NCBI GenBank assembly: GCA_910586275.1
Contig: CAJUIM010000082.1
Location: 1-16,855, forward strand
Origin: an uncultured Lachnospiraceae bacterium
GTDB lineage: Bacteria; Bacillota; Clostridia; Lachnospirales; Lachnospiraceae
Reading direction: 5' to 3'
Length of the DNA stretch: 16,855 nt
In this document: piece by piece, positions 1 through 6,869 of the stretch
Position numbering within the stretch: position 1 is the stretch's first letter
Layout: each line of letters opens with the position of its first letter
Program-made: the position numbers and the translations under genes
Notes under the pieces: model-generated
What the model was told of the DNA's origin: nothing
Database searches by the model: none
Seen by the model: only the letters and a program-made list of their open reading frames with translations

Positions 1-50
1 CGGATTCTAACCCTCATAACCTGATCCGGATAATACCGGCGAAGGGAAGC
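1..50 (+). promoter_or_regulatory. TPP riboswitch, 3' half (5' half lies outside the window)
   Basis: The segment ACCCTCATAACCTGATC (10-26), then GGATAATACCGGCGAAGGGA (27-46), matches the conserved 3' side of the thiamine pyrophosphate (THI-box) aptamer. ACCTGATC and GATAAT form the pyrophosphate-sensing arm, and CCCT (11-14) pairs with AGGG (43-46). The 5' half with the CTGAGA motif would lie left of base 1. It sits about 150 bases before a thiamine transporter gene, the expected target of this element. Binding of TPP should lower expression of that gene. Confidence 0.88.
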
Positions 51-58
51 AGGATACG

Positions 59-151
59 ATAAATGCAATGCGGTATGCATGGCGGCAGTAAGCAATGAAT
101 ATATTCATGCCTTCTGAAACTGTGCCATGCCTGTCTGCATATTGCATTTAT
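59..151 (+). promoter_or_regulatory. Long leader hairpin of the thiT riboswitch expression platform
   Basis: ATAAATGCAAT (59-69) is the exact reverse complement of ATTGCATTTAT (141-151). Inside it, GCATGGC (77-83) pairs with GCCATGC (124-130), and a perfect palindrome lies at 95-108 near the tip. No T run follows, so this is not itself a terminator. It probably separates the aptamer from the downstream regulatory hairpin and brings them together in space. Bases 54-57 can also pair with 161-164 at the foot of the stem. Confidence 0.55.
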
Positions 152-167
152 GCAGAATCCGTATACC

Positions 168-204
168 CCTCCAAGTGATTTGTAATTGCGAAGGAGGTTT
201 TTTT
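168..204 (+). terminator. Hairpin covering the thiT ribosome binding site, followed by T7
   Basis: CCTCC (168-172) pairs with GGAGG (193-197), which is the Shine-Dalgarno of thiT. Inside, 175-180 can pair with 184-189 around a three-base loop, with two G-U pairs. Seven T's follow directly (198-204). The hairpin can therefore act as a short intrinsic terminator, as a lid on the ribosome binding site, or both. AGGG of the aptamer (43-46) could instead pair with CCCT (167-170), which would open the hairpin when no TPP is bound. The alternative pairing is inference from complementarity. Confidence 0.5.
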
Positions 205-894
205 ATGTCTATTTTTGCGAAGGAGATTGTGGATGAAGGAGGCAGCTATTTTGAATTTACGGGTGCAGGATATGGGGTTCTTGTTGCCGTTATGCTGCTG
301 GCATTGCTGGGGGCATGCTTTCTGTCCGGCAGGAGGGAAGCGAAGGGGAAGGGCAGGAAGTTCGGCACGAGACAGCTTGTTTTTTCTGCCATGGCCATGG
401 CCCTTGGCATGGTGACTTCGATGATTAAGGTGGTTGACATGCCTATGGGAGGCAGCGTGACGTTGTTCAGCATGTTTTTTATCTGTCTGGTGGGTTACTG
501 GTACGGGCTGCGCGGCGGGCTGATGACGGCGGCTGCCTACGGAATCCTGCAGCTGATTGTAGATCCGTATGTAATCAGCATTCCTCAGATGCTGACGGAT
601 TATATCTTTGCCTTTGGGGCACTGGGGCTTTCCGGGATATTTTCTAAGTCCAAGAATGGTTTGATAAAAGGATATTTGGCGGGGGTAATGGGGCGGTATT
701 TTTTTACCGTTCTTTCAGGAATGATTTTCTTCGCAAACTATGCATCCGGCTATGATATGCCTGTTTTGCTGTATTCCTTGGTGTATAACGGGGCATATAT
801 GGGGCCGGAGGCGGCAGTGACTTTGCTGCTGGCAGCTTTTCCGCCGGTAAGCAGGGGACTGGCAAAGGTGAAGGCAATGGCAGTGGGTGAGTAA
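205..894 (+). CDS. thiT: Thiamine transporter substrate-binding subunit, ThiT/YuaJ family (ECF S component)
   Basis: This 229-residue integral membrane protein binds thiamine in the membrane and hands it to a shared ECF energy-coupling module (ATPases plus EcfT), which is not encoded here. From about residue 56 it shows the ThiT pattern: an MGGSVTLFSM stretch (81-90), the YGILQLIVDPY motif (112-122), PQMLTDY (127-133) and a C-terminal YNGAYMGPE segment (194-202). There are about six membrane helices plus an extra hydrophobic segment at 23-40 and a basic linker at 43-55. The start at 205 is chosen over an in-frame ATG at 127 because AAGGAGG (191-197) lies just upstream of 205 and the earlier part is riboswitch leader. 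Control by the TPP riboswitch fits the assignment. Confidence 0.88.
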   Translation: MSIFAKEIVDEGGSYFEFTGAGYGVLVAVMLLALLGACFLSGRREAKGKGRKFGTRQLVFSAMAMALGMVTSMIKVVDMPMGGSVTLFSMFFICLVGYWYGLRGGLMTAAAYGILQLIVDPYVISIPQMLTDYIFAFGALGLSGIFSKSKNGLIKGYLAGVMGRYFFTVLSGMIFFANYASGYDMPVLLYSLVYNGAYMGPEAAVTLLLAAFPPVSRGLAKVKAMAVGE

Positions 895-936
895 AGCGAA
901 ACGAGAGTTCTGTTTCCGCGGACAATGGGCCGCTCG

Positions 937-977
937 GGGATCAGGCTAATCTGCTTCGGAGAGTGTGTGCCTGACCC
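937..977. terminator. Inverted repeat between two convergent genes (possible bidirectional terminator)
   Basis: TCAGGC (941-946) pairs with GCCTGA (969-974), extended by GGG (937-939) with CCC (975-977) across a bulged A. It lies in the 137-base gap between the ends of thiT (plus) and the oxidoreductase gene (minus), where a terminator is expected. There is no strong T run on either side and the loop is long, so the role is uncertain. Confidence 0.3.
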
Positions 978-1031
978 GTCGCCGGTCTTTGTGCATGCAA
1001 TGGACAAGAAGGGGCTGAAGTTTCTGCCGTC

Positions 1032-2627
1032 TTACTCCATCTCGTTGGTCTTTGCCTCTTCGTGGTATTCCTTTTCCGTATTGACGCTCCAAATATTGCT
1101 CTTATCCCGGATTCCGTATTTAATGTTCTTCACGGCTTCGAAGGACGTGCACATGGAATGGTCAATGTTATTGTAGCGGTGCTGTCCGTTCCGGCCGACG
1201 CAGTATAGGTTGTCAATGGTATTCAGGTAGTCAATCAATCGGTCCATATATTTGTATGTGTCGAAATAGGCAGGGTAAGCTTTTTTCACGCGTTCCGAGT
1301 GGGTGTCGATGACATCGGAAGGGCTGTCAATCAGCTTCATTTTTACCATTTCCCCTATTGCAAATTTGGTGAATGCCTTATCGGACATATTCCAGTACCG
1401 GTCGCCTTCGTTGCAGAAATATTCCAGTCCTACCCATATCGTATGTTTTAAGTCTTTAATCATATAAGGCGACCAGTTGTTGTATATCTGCAGGCGGCCC
1501 AGTTTTACCGTATGGTCATGGACATAAATCCAGCAGTCCGGGACAATATTGCCTACGGTTTTCATTTTCGTTTTATTCTTTAGGTTTATTTTCGGGACAA
1601 GGACCCCCAAGGTACGGTAATCACGGTAGGGAAGGCCGGCGGCAATGCGTGCAATTTTCTTAGGCACATCGTTCATGCCTTTGACCAAATCTTTCACGGG
1701 CATGGATGAAATGAAAATATCTCCTTCCATAGTGAGGGTTTCCCCGTCATGCTCATAAGTGAGGGCGGTGATATGGTTGTCCGCATCTTTGACAAGGCCG
1801 GTTACCTTACAGTTTTTTAGGATTTTCCCTCCGAGTTTGGTGATTTCATCGGCAGTGACCTCCCATAGCTGTCCGGGCCCTAACTTAGGGTATTTAAACT
1901 GCTCGATCAGGGATGTTTCCACTTTCCGGTTTTTCTTGTTGGGCAGCAGTTTGGCAAACATATCTTTGATAATGGCAAAAATGGATAGGCCTTTTGCGCG
2001 CTGTGCGCCCCAGTCGGGGGCAATTTCGCTGGGATGGCGTCCCCAAAGGTTTTCCGTGTAGTTTTCGAAAAACATGGAATACAGCTTATGCCCGAAACGG
2101 TTCACATAGAAATCCTCCAGAGATTTCTCTTTCCGTTTGTGGAGCAGAGCCGACACATAGCTGAAGAAAACCTGAACGGTAGTCAGGATGCCCATATTTC
2201 TTAAAGTCTCGAATTTCAGGGAAATCGGATAGTCAAAAAATTTCTTTTTGAAATAAATGCGGGAAACCCGGTTTCTGTTCAGCATAACCCGGTCTTCCTT
2301 CTGCGGATCCGGTCCTTCTGCCGCAAGGGGCATGGATCGTCTAAGAAGAATATCATCATAGCTGGGTGCGCCTTGCTCGGGCAGCATATGATCCCACCAT
2401 TCATTCACTTCGGGCACTTTGGAGAAAAAACGGTGCCCGCCCATATCCATCCTGTTTCCTTTATAGTTGACTGTTCTGGAGATGCCGCCCATGGCTTCAC
2501 TTTCCTCGAACACAATTACTTCATAGTCATTGTCCATTTCCGGATTGCCGGGCTGCCTGTCCGTCAGCAGTTCATATGCCGCAGTAAGGCCGGCGGGGCC
2601 GGCACCTATAATCAATACTTTCCTCAT
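1032..2627 (-). CDS. FAD-dependent oxidoreductase, amine oxidase / UDP-galactopyranose mutase-like
   Basis: A 531-residue cytoplasmic flavoprotein. The N-terminus MRKVLIIGAGPAGL carries the Rossmann GxGxxG dinucleotide-binding motif (residues 8-13), followed by an MGGHRFF segment near residue 60. The C-terminus has a second FAD-contacting block, NLYCVGRNGQHRYNNIDHSM (473-492). This layout is shared by protoporphyrinogen oxidase-like and UDP-galactopyranose mutase-like enzymes. The substrate cannot be read from sequence, and a sugar-nucleotide or glycan role is only a guess. The start at 2627 is preferred over an in-frame ATG at 2645 because AGAGGA lies about nine bases before 2627. The gene has its own promoter, and its 3' end converges on thiT. 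Confidence 0.72.
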   Translation of the reverse strand: MRKVLIIGAGPAGLTAAYELLTDRQPGNPEMDNDYEVIVFEESEAMGGISRTVNYKGNRMDMGGHRFFSKVPEVNEWWDHMLPEQGAPSYDDILLRRSMPLAAEGPDPQKEDRVMLNRNRVSRIYFKKKFFDYPISLKFETLRNMGILTTVQVFFSYVSALLHKRKEKSLEDFYVNRFGHKLYSMFFENYTENLWGRHPSEIAPDWGAQRAKGLSIFAIIKDMFAKLLPNKKNRKVETSLIEQFKYPKLGPGQLWEVTADEITKLGGKILKNCKVTGLVKDADNHITALTYEHDGETLTMEGDIFISSMPVKDLVKGMNDVPKKIARIAAGLPYRDYRTLGVLVPKINLKNKTKMKTVGNIVPDCWIYVHDHTVKLGRLQIYNNWSPYMIKDLKHTIWVGLEYFCNEGDRYWNMSDKAFTKFAIGEMVKMKLIDSPSDVIDTHSERVKKAYPAYFDTYKYMDRLIDYLNTIDNLYCVGRNGQHRYNNIDHSMCTSFEAVKNIKYGIRDKSNIWSVNTEKEYHEEAKTNEME

Positions 2628-2682
2628 ACCATAAATTCCTCTCATTAGCGTGGTTTGTGCAGGTAAAAACGAAATCTACTAT

Positions 2683-2711
2683 ATTTTATCATGATATGGG
2701 AGGATTGTCCA
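2683..2711 (-). promoter_or_regulatory. Promoter of the FAD-dependent oxidoreductase gene
   Basis: Read on the minus strand, TGGACA (2711-2706) and TAAAAT (2688-2683) are separated by exactly 17 bases. The -10 lies about 55 bases upstream of the start at 2627. Both hexamers are one mismatch from the sigma-A consensus. Confidence 0.55.
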
Positions 2712-2779
2712 TGGACAGATACGGAAATCGATTTTCGGTTTTGTGCCTGCGCCGGTCTTTCGGCGGAACGTATCGCGCC

Positions 2780-2815
2780 TGCCGGCACAGTCCGGCAAGG
2801 ATCCGGGCATCCCGG
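2780..2815 (-). terminator. GC-rich hairpins downstream of the CotH operon
   Basis: Two compact stems lie 12-47 bases beyond the CotH stop codon. CCGGG (2803-2807) pairs with CCCGG (2811-2815), and TGCCGG (2780-2785) pairs with CCGGCA (2792-2797). No T run follows on the minus strand, so intrinsic termination is only a suggestion. This GC-rich patch contrasts with the AT-rich operon beside it. Confidence 0.28.
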
Positions 2816-2826
2816 CTTGTCAGCAT

Positions 2827-4581
2827 CTATGTATTTTTCGCTTGCCATCTTCTTTTCGGCTTTCGCTTAAACAGTATAGCGAAAGCCAATCCTGCAAATA
2901 ATATTAAAAAGCATACGCTATATAGCGTAAGATTTTGCATCACATTGCTTGCTGCATTTCCTCCCCCATTCATATTAGGCATATTCCGCCTCTTATCAAT
3001 TTCAGCAAATGGAGAGAAACTGTCCGTTTCCTGTGGCTTATTACCGGCTTGCGGAGAAGGAAATTCTTCCGGCATTTCTCCTCCAAACTGTGGAGGGTTA
3101 AATCCCTCCGGTACTCCCTCCTCTTTTTTATCAGTTCTGTCATTAAAGCCGGATCTTTCGCCCATATTCATTGTTCCCATAACAGTCAAATCAATATGAG
3201 AGGCATCAATTAAGGCATCGGAGCCTGCCTGTTCCTTTGCAGTAGACGGAATTATTCCGTTAAGCTGCCCATCAATCGATTGTCCCCGCAATTCAGCTAC
3301 CTCGCAAAGTACCTCTAAAGCTTCTTCATATTCTGCATAAGTATAAAGTGCATTAGGGTCATTTTTTACCAATTCATCAATCTGTGTGCGAGTGCGATTA
3401 TAAAACTGTTGGAACCCAACGCCAAGTAAATACTCATCTACAAGTTGCTGCATATGTTTATAATACTGCTCATGATATTCTTCGTTTTCCAAGAGGGTAT
3501 CAAAAAATTTCGTTCCGGAAAAGGCATGATCTATTGCATCATTAACAGCAGATGTTGCATCATTTGAGGAATTTCCGTCACTTCTGCCCATGCCTCCCAT
3601 GCCGCCAAGAGAAAGATTGTAATCCCAAGGAAGAATATTGAGCATTCCGTCCGATTCATAAAGATAATAATTATGTGCCATCATGCCTGAAAGGCTATCT
3701 GCATTCACAGAGAATATATGGACCGCTGCATATTTCAGGAGATTATCTATGTCCATATAAGTATCCAACTCTGTTCCTTCCGCTATATTTCGTAAAGCTG
3801 TCACAACCCTTTTATGGTCTGCCTTTGTGGTATCTGTGACTTCGCAATCCCATATCGTGGAATAGCTTTCCAAATTATCATCCACATAATTCAGATCCGC
3901 ACCGTTTCCGCCCATCCCGGAACCAAAACCACCCATGCCTCCAAAATCCATGCTGTCCGGCTTATATAGTTCGCCATAGTCTGCACCATAATTACGCAGC
4001 ATAAAACTGTCTTCTACTGCTTCAAGCGCCAGATAGACTCCCCAGTATTCTCCGTTTACGGAAATCTTAGCATAATTGTATAGAGAAGCATCGACTTCCA
4101 TATAATGAAACATGTCATAAATCAATGCTTCTTTCATATTGGTTGCATCTGCAAAATTGTTATTCAAAATAAGCTTATCAAGTCCATAACAAGTCTGCCC
4201 GCCTACAAATCGGTCGAACTCAAGTTTCAGACTATATCTATCGTTATCCGGTTCGGCGGCGATGGAATTTAAACTTGTATTTCCTTTCGGACGAATGCCT
4301 ATGTTATGAAAAAGTTCGCCATTGACTTCTGCATCGCACGGATAATATTCTTTAGCGGTTGCATTAGTAAGCATATGATCCCATTGCTCTTCGTCCATGA
4401 TGATATTGATGCTGATAATTTCACTTGTGTCAAATAACTTTGTTTCATATTCCATTGCAATACCGGAACCACCCAGGGCATTTTCGATATCTTTTGAATA
4501 GCCCATCGCACACAAGCATAAGCTTACGGCAATTGCCATGATTACAGCAGCTATTTTCGTCATGTGTTTATTTGCAATCAT
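2827..4581 (-). CDS. CotH-family atypical protein kinase-like protein, secreted and membrane-anchored
   Basis: 584 residues. The CotH fold is an atypical kinase fold, and Bacillus CotH phosphorylates spore-coat proteins. An N-terminal hydrophobic segment (about 8-28) looks like a signal peptide or anchor. The CotH domain spans about 45-440, with GIRPKGNTSL (95-104), YSLKLEFD (116-123), NGEYWGVYLALE (176-187), HNYYLYE (303-309) and LPWDYNLSLG (317-326). D320 is the likely metal-binding aspartate. Two Met/Gly-rich stretches (about 211-227 and 326-333) interrupt the domain. After an acidic, Pro-rich linker (about 485-525) comes a transmembrane helix (about 552-570) and a basic tail (571-584), so the domain should sit outside the membrane. 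GGAGG precedes the ATG by five bases. It is the last gene of the operon, 14 bases after the DUF4956 gene. The target is unknown. Confidence 0.85.
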   Translation of the reverse strand: MIANKHMTKIAAVIMAIAVSLCLCAMGYSKDIENALGGSGIAMEYETKLFDTSEIISINIIMDEEQWDHMLTNATAKEYYPCDAEVNGELFHNIGIRPKGNTSLNSIAAEPDNDRYSLKLEFDRFVGGQTCYGLDKLILNNNFADATNMKEALIYDMFHYMEVDASLYNYAKISVNGEYWGVYLALEAVEDSFMLRNYGADYGELYKPDSMDFGGMGGFGSGMGGNGADLNYVDDNLESYSTIWDCEVTDTTKADHKRVVTALRNIAEGTELDTYMDIDNLLKYAAVHIFSVNADSLSGMMAHNYYLYESDGMLNILPWDYNLSLGGMGGMGRSDGNSSNDATSAVNDAIDHAFSGTKFFDTLLENEEYHEQYYKHMQQLVDEYLLGVGFQQFYNRTRTQIDELVKNDPNALYTYAEYEEALEVLCEVAELRGQSIDGQLNGIIPSTAKEQAGSDALIDASHIDLTVMGTMNMGERSGFNDRTDKKEEGVPEGFNPPQFGGEMPEEFPSPQAGNKPQETDSFSPFAEIDKRRNMPNMNGGGNAASNVMQNLTLYSVCFLILFAGLAFAILFKRKPKRRWQAKNT

Positions 4582-4595
4582 AGATACCTCCGTCC

Positions 4596-5267
4596 TTATG
4601 ACATATATTCGCCGTTATAACTTACAAGTGTTGCGCTCTCAACATCTGCTATGTCATGAATTCTATTTACAAAAGCTGTTGCTGCATCTTTTGTACGAAG
4701 TTCATAAGTCATTTCAATTCCGGATCTATTTATTGTTTTTGACTTTATAATATAATGCTCAGTGTTTTTCTCCAATATATCCGATACACTTTCTTCTGCT
4801 TTTTCATCTTTGCAGTTAAGGACTAAAATATACGGATTGTTGCTGATTTTACGCTTTGCAAACAGTAATAAAATAATGCCGATAATAACGGAACCAATAA
4901 TCGCCAGTGGCATCATTCCGGCCCCTACGACAATTCCCACTGCAAGTGACCAAAACAGGAAAACAATCTCAACCGGTTCTTTTATGGCCGTCCGAAAACG
5001 TACAATGGATAGCGCGCCAACCATGCCAAGGGAAAGAACCACATTGGATGTTACTGCCATAATAACCAATGTTGTAACCAGTGAAAGGCCAATAAGTGTT
5101 AATGCAAATCCGCTGGAATACATTACTCCGGTTAATGTCTTCTTATATACAATAAATATAAACAGCCCTATCAGCAAAGCTGCTGCCAAAGCCAATACAG
5201 TATCCAGAATCGAAAACTCCGTTACGCTATCCAAAAAACTTGACTTGAAAACATCACTAAAATTCAT
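4596..5267 (-). CDS. DUF4956-family integral membrane protein
   Basis: 223 residues. About four membrane helices fill residues 20-136, followed by a soluble C-terminal domain (about 140-223) with an alternating strand/helix character, probably cytoplasmic. The conserved signature GMVGALSIVRFRTAIKEP (81-98), between helices, is what identifies DUF4956. The biochemical role of this family is not established. It often stands beside VTC and CotH genes, as here, so it may form the membrane part of their complex or pass polyphosphate or a signal. GGAGG precedes the ATG by seven bases, with a 21-base gap from the VTC gene and 14 bases to the CotH gene. Confidence 0.85.
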   Translation of the reverse strand: MNFSDVFKSSFLDSVTEFSILDTVLALAAALLIGLFIFIVYKKTLTGVMYSSGFALTLIGLSLVTTLVIMAVTSNVVLSLGMVGALSIVRFRTAIKEPVEIVFLFWSLAVGIVVGAGMMPLAIIGSVIIGIILLLFAKRKISNNPYILVLNCKDEKAEESVSDILEKNTEHYIIKSKTINRSGIEMTYELRTKDAATAFVNRIHDIADVESATLVSYNGEYMS

Positions 5268-5288
5268 TTTATTATCCTCCGATTTTAA

Positions 5289-5981
5289 TTAACCAAACCG
5301 ACGGCACACACCGTATTTAGAAAATGCCTGTTGACGTATTCCCTCTGTTTGTATAAGATCTACGATCACTTCCGGTATAAACTCATCATATTTTACTTCA
5401 AGAACTATTTGTCCCGGATGATCCAATGCACTGATATCATACATATCTTTCTCAAGAAATTCCCTATGAAATAAACTTGTTCTGATATCGGAATCAAAAG
5501 TAATCCTCACATTCCCCGCTTCATAAACATATGGTTCCCTTGTATAAGAAACCACAACTCTTGGACGAAGCTGTTGACTATTCATTTTGCAATATAACTC
5601 ACGAACAATTTCACTTTCGTGCATACGCATCCAATTTGTCCTGCCTGTCAAAAGCATTCTGCATTCTTCCTCTGTAATTACGGCATCCAGTTTTAAACAA
5701 AGATTGTTATGTTTCATTTTCTTTTCCAATGTTATGTAGGAAAAATCATCATTATAATAACGGATTCTGAACTTCTCTCTTTTTTGCACCCCACCTTTTT
5801 TTTCACGCAGGGCTTTATCATCCGCATTATCAAAATAGATACTCCGAATCAAATACCGTCCATCCTTGGAAGCATGATTATCCATTTTCAGCAGCGGACG
5901 TATCCTTTGCCGGGCAGCTAAATATTCTGCAAAGTTTATCTGGTATTTTAACTCATGTCTATAAGTTCCTTGTAGTTCCAA
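5289..5981 (-). CDS. VTC-domain protein, polyphosphate polymerase-like
   Basis: 230 residues, the length of a bare VTC domain. In yeast Vtc4 this tunnel-shaped fold makes polyphosphate from ATP. The basic and acidic residues that line the tunnel are visible in order: RHELKY (8-13), SIYFDN (47-52), KFRIRYYN (70-77), LEKKMK (85-90), RPRVVVSYTRE (139-149), RITFD (159-163), VLEVKYDE (193-200) and SKY (221-223). No SPX domain or membrane helix is present, so the DUF4956 partner probably supplies membrane contact. The start is a TTG at 5981: AAGGAGC lies nine bases upstream (5990-5996) and no ATG fits before the conserved RHELKY. It is the first gene of the operon, divergent from the two-component system. 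Polymerase activity is inferred from the family. Confidence 0.85.
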   Translation of the reverse strand: MELQGTYRHELKYQINFAEYLAARQRIRPLLKMDNHASKDGRYLIRSIYFDNADDKALREKKGGVQKREKFRIRYYNDDFSYITLEKKMKHNNLCLKLDAVITEEECRMLLTGRTNWMRMHESEIVRELYCKMNSQQLRPRVVVSYTREPYVYEAGNVRITFDSDIRTSLFHREFLEKDMYDISALDHPGQIVLEVKYDEFIPEVIVDLIQTEGIRQQAFSKYGVCRRFG

Positions 5982-6108
5982 CGTTATTTGCTCCTTTCTG
6001 TTCCGTTTTCTTCAGTTTAATCGGTACTCCTAAAATGAACCTGAAAAAGTCAGTGTCCAAAATGTGAATTTTTCCTATCAGTTTTCGCACATCCGACACA
6101 ATCACATG

Positions 6109-6165
6109 TTACAATCAAATTTGTAAAACACATTTCAACTTGATTTTAGCTTACAAGGTTATACT
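6109..6165. promoter_or_regulatory. Shared control region of the VTC operon and the two-component system
   Basis: TTACAA occurs at 6109-6114 and 6151-6156, and its inverse TTGTAA at 6121-6126. The first two form an imperfect palindrome within GTTACAATC...TTTGTAAAAC. A -10-like TATACT (6160-6165) lies 26 bases before the response regulator start, but no convincing -35 sits at the right distance, as is common for activator-dependent promoters. These boxes are candidates for binding of the response regulator, which may control both divergent units. Confidence 0.35.
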
Positions 6166-6191
6166 ATTTTCATGGTGGAGGTATGGAACAT

Positions 6192-6869
6192 ATGAAAGTA
6201 TTGATTGCAGAGGACGAGATATCGATTGCAAATGCGCTAAAAGTGATGCTGACTAAGAATAAGTATATGGTAGATGTTGTGTATAATGGAAAAGATGCTT
6301 TTGACTATATTGCTCATTTTTCTTATGATGTACTGATACTGGATATTATGATGCCGGAAATAGATGGTCTTACGGTATTGAAAGAGATTCGCAAGCAAGG
6401 CATTACTACTCCTGCTCTTTTTTTAACTGCAAAAAGTGATATCGAAGATAAAGTCATCGGACTGGATGCAGGTGCTGATGACTATTTGGCAAAACCTTTT
6501 GCATCTAAGGAGTTTTTAGCCAGAGTAAGGGCTCTCACCCGTAGATACGAAACCTTCAGTGCCAATAGGATAACTTTAGGGAATACCACTCTTGATTGCA
6601 GCCGGTATACATTAAGCACAAATAAAAACAGTGTTCGTCTGAACAATAAAGAATTCCTGCTTATGGAGTTATTTCTGAGACATCCGCACCAAGTGTTTTC
6701 TACGGAACGTTTAATGGATAATGTCTGGGAGCAAGACAGTAATTCTGAACTGGATGTTGTCTGGACATATATTGGTTTTCTCCGAAAGAAACTAAAAACC
6801 ATTTATTCGGATATTGAAATCAAAACCATTAGAGGAGCCGGATATTTATTGGAGGAAAGTGCATGTTAA
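6192..6869 (+). CDS. OmpR/PhoB-family response regulator
   Basis: 225 residues. The receiver domain (about 1-115) has the acidic pair D8/E9, phosphoacceptor D51 in LILDIMMPE, T79 and K101 (LAKPF). A winged-helix DNA-binding domain follows (about 125-222), ending with IGFLRKKL and the typical TIRGAGYLL. It should be phosphorylated by the kinase encoded next and then bind DNA. The start at 6192 is preferred over the ATG at 6183 because GGAGG (6177-6181) would be only one base from the latter. The stop overlaps the kinase start by 7 bases, indicating translational coupling. Regulation of the divergent VTC-DUF4956-CotH operon is inferred from position. Confidence 0.92.
   Translation: MKVLIAEDEISIANALKVMLTKNKYMVDVVYNGKDAFDYIAHFSYDVLILDIMMPEIDGLTVLKEIRKQGITTPALFLTAKSDIEDKVIGLDAGADDYLAKPFASKEFLARVRALTRRYETFSANRITLGNTTLDCSRYTLSTNKNSVRLNNKEFLLMELFLRHPHQVFSTERLMDNVWEQDSNSELDVVWTYIGFLRKKLKTIYSDIEIKTIRGAGYLLEESAC

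Noticed and set aside
127..204. N-terminal extension of thiT from an upstream ATG
   Set aside because: These bases form the riboswitch expression platform, and the Shine-Dalgarno sits just before 205.
2645..2848. 67-codon minus-strand frame between the CotH and oxidoreductase genes
   Set aside because: It covers the promoter and GC-rich hairpins, shows no domain and has no convincing ribosome binding site.
2657..3199. 180-codon plus-strand frame opposite the end of the CotH gene
   Set aside because: It is antisense to a gene with clear CotH and membrane-anchor features, has no ribosome binding site and no recognisable domain.
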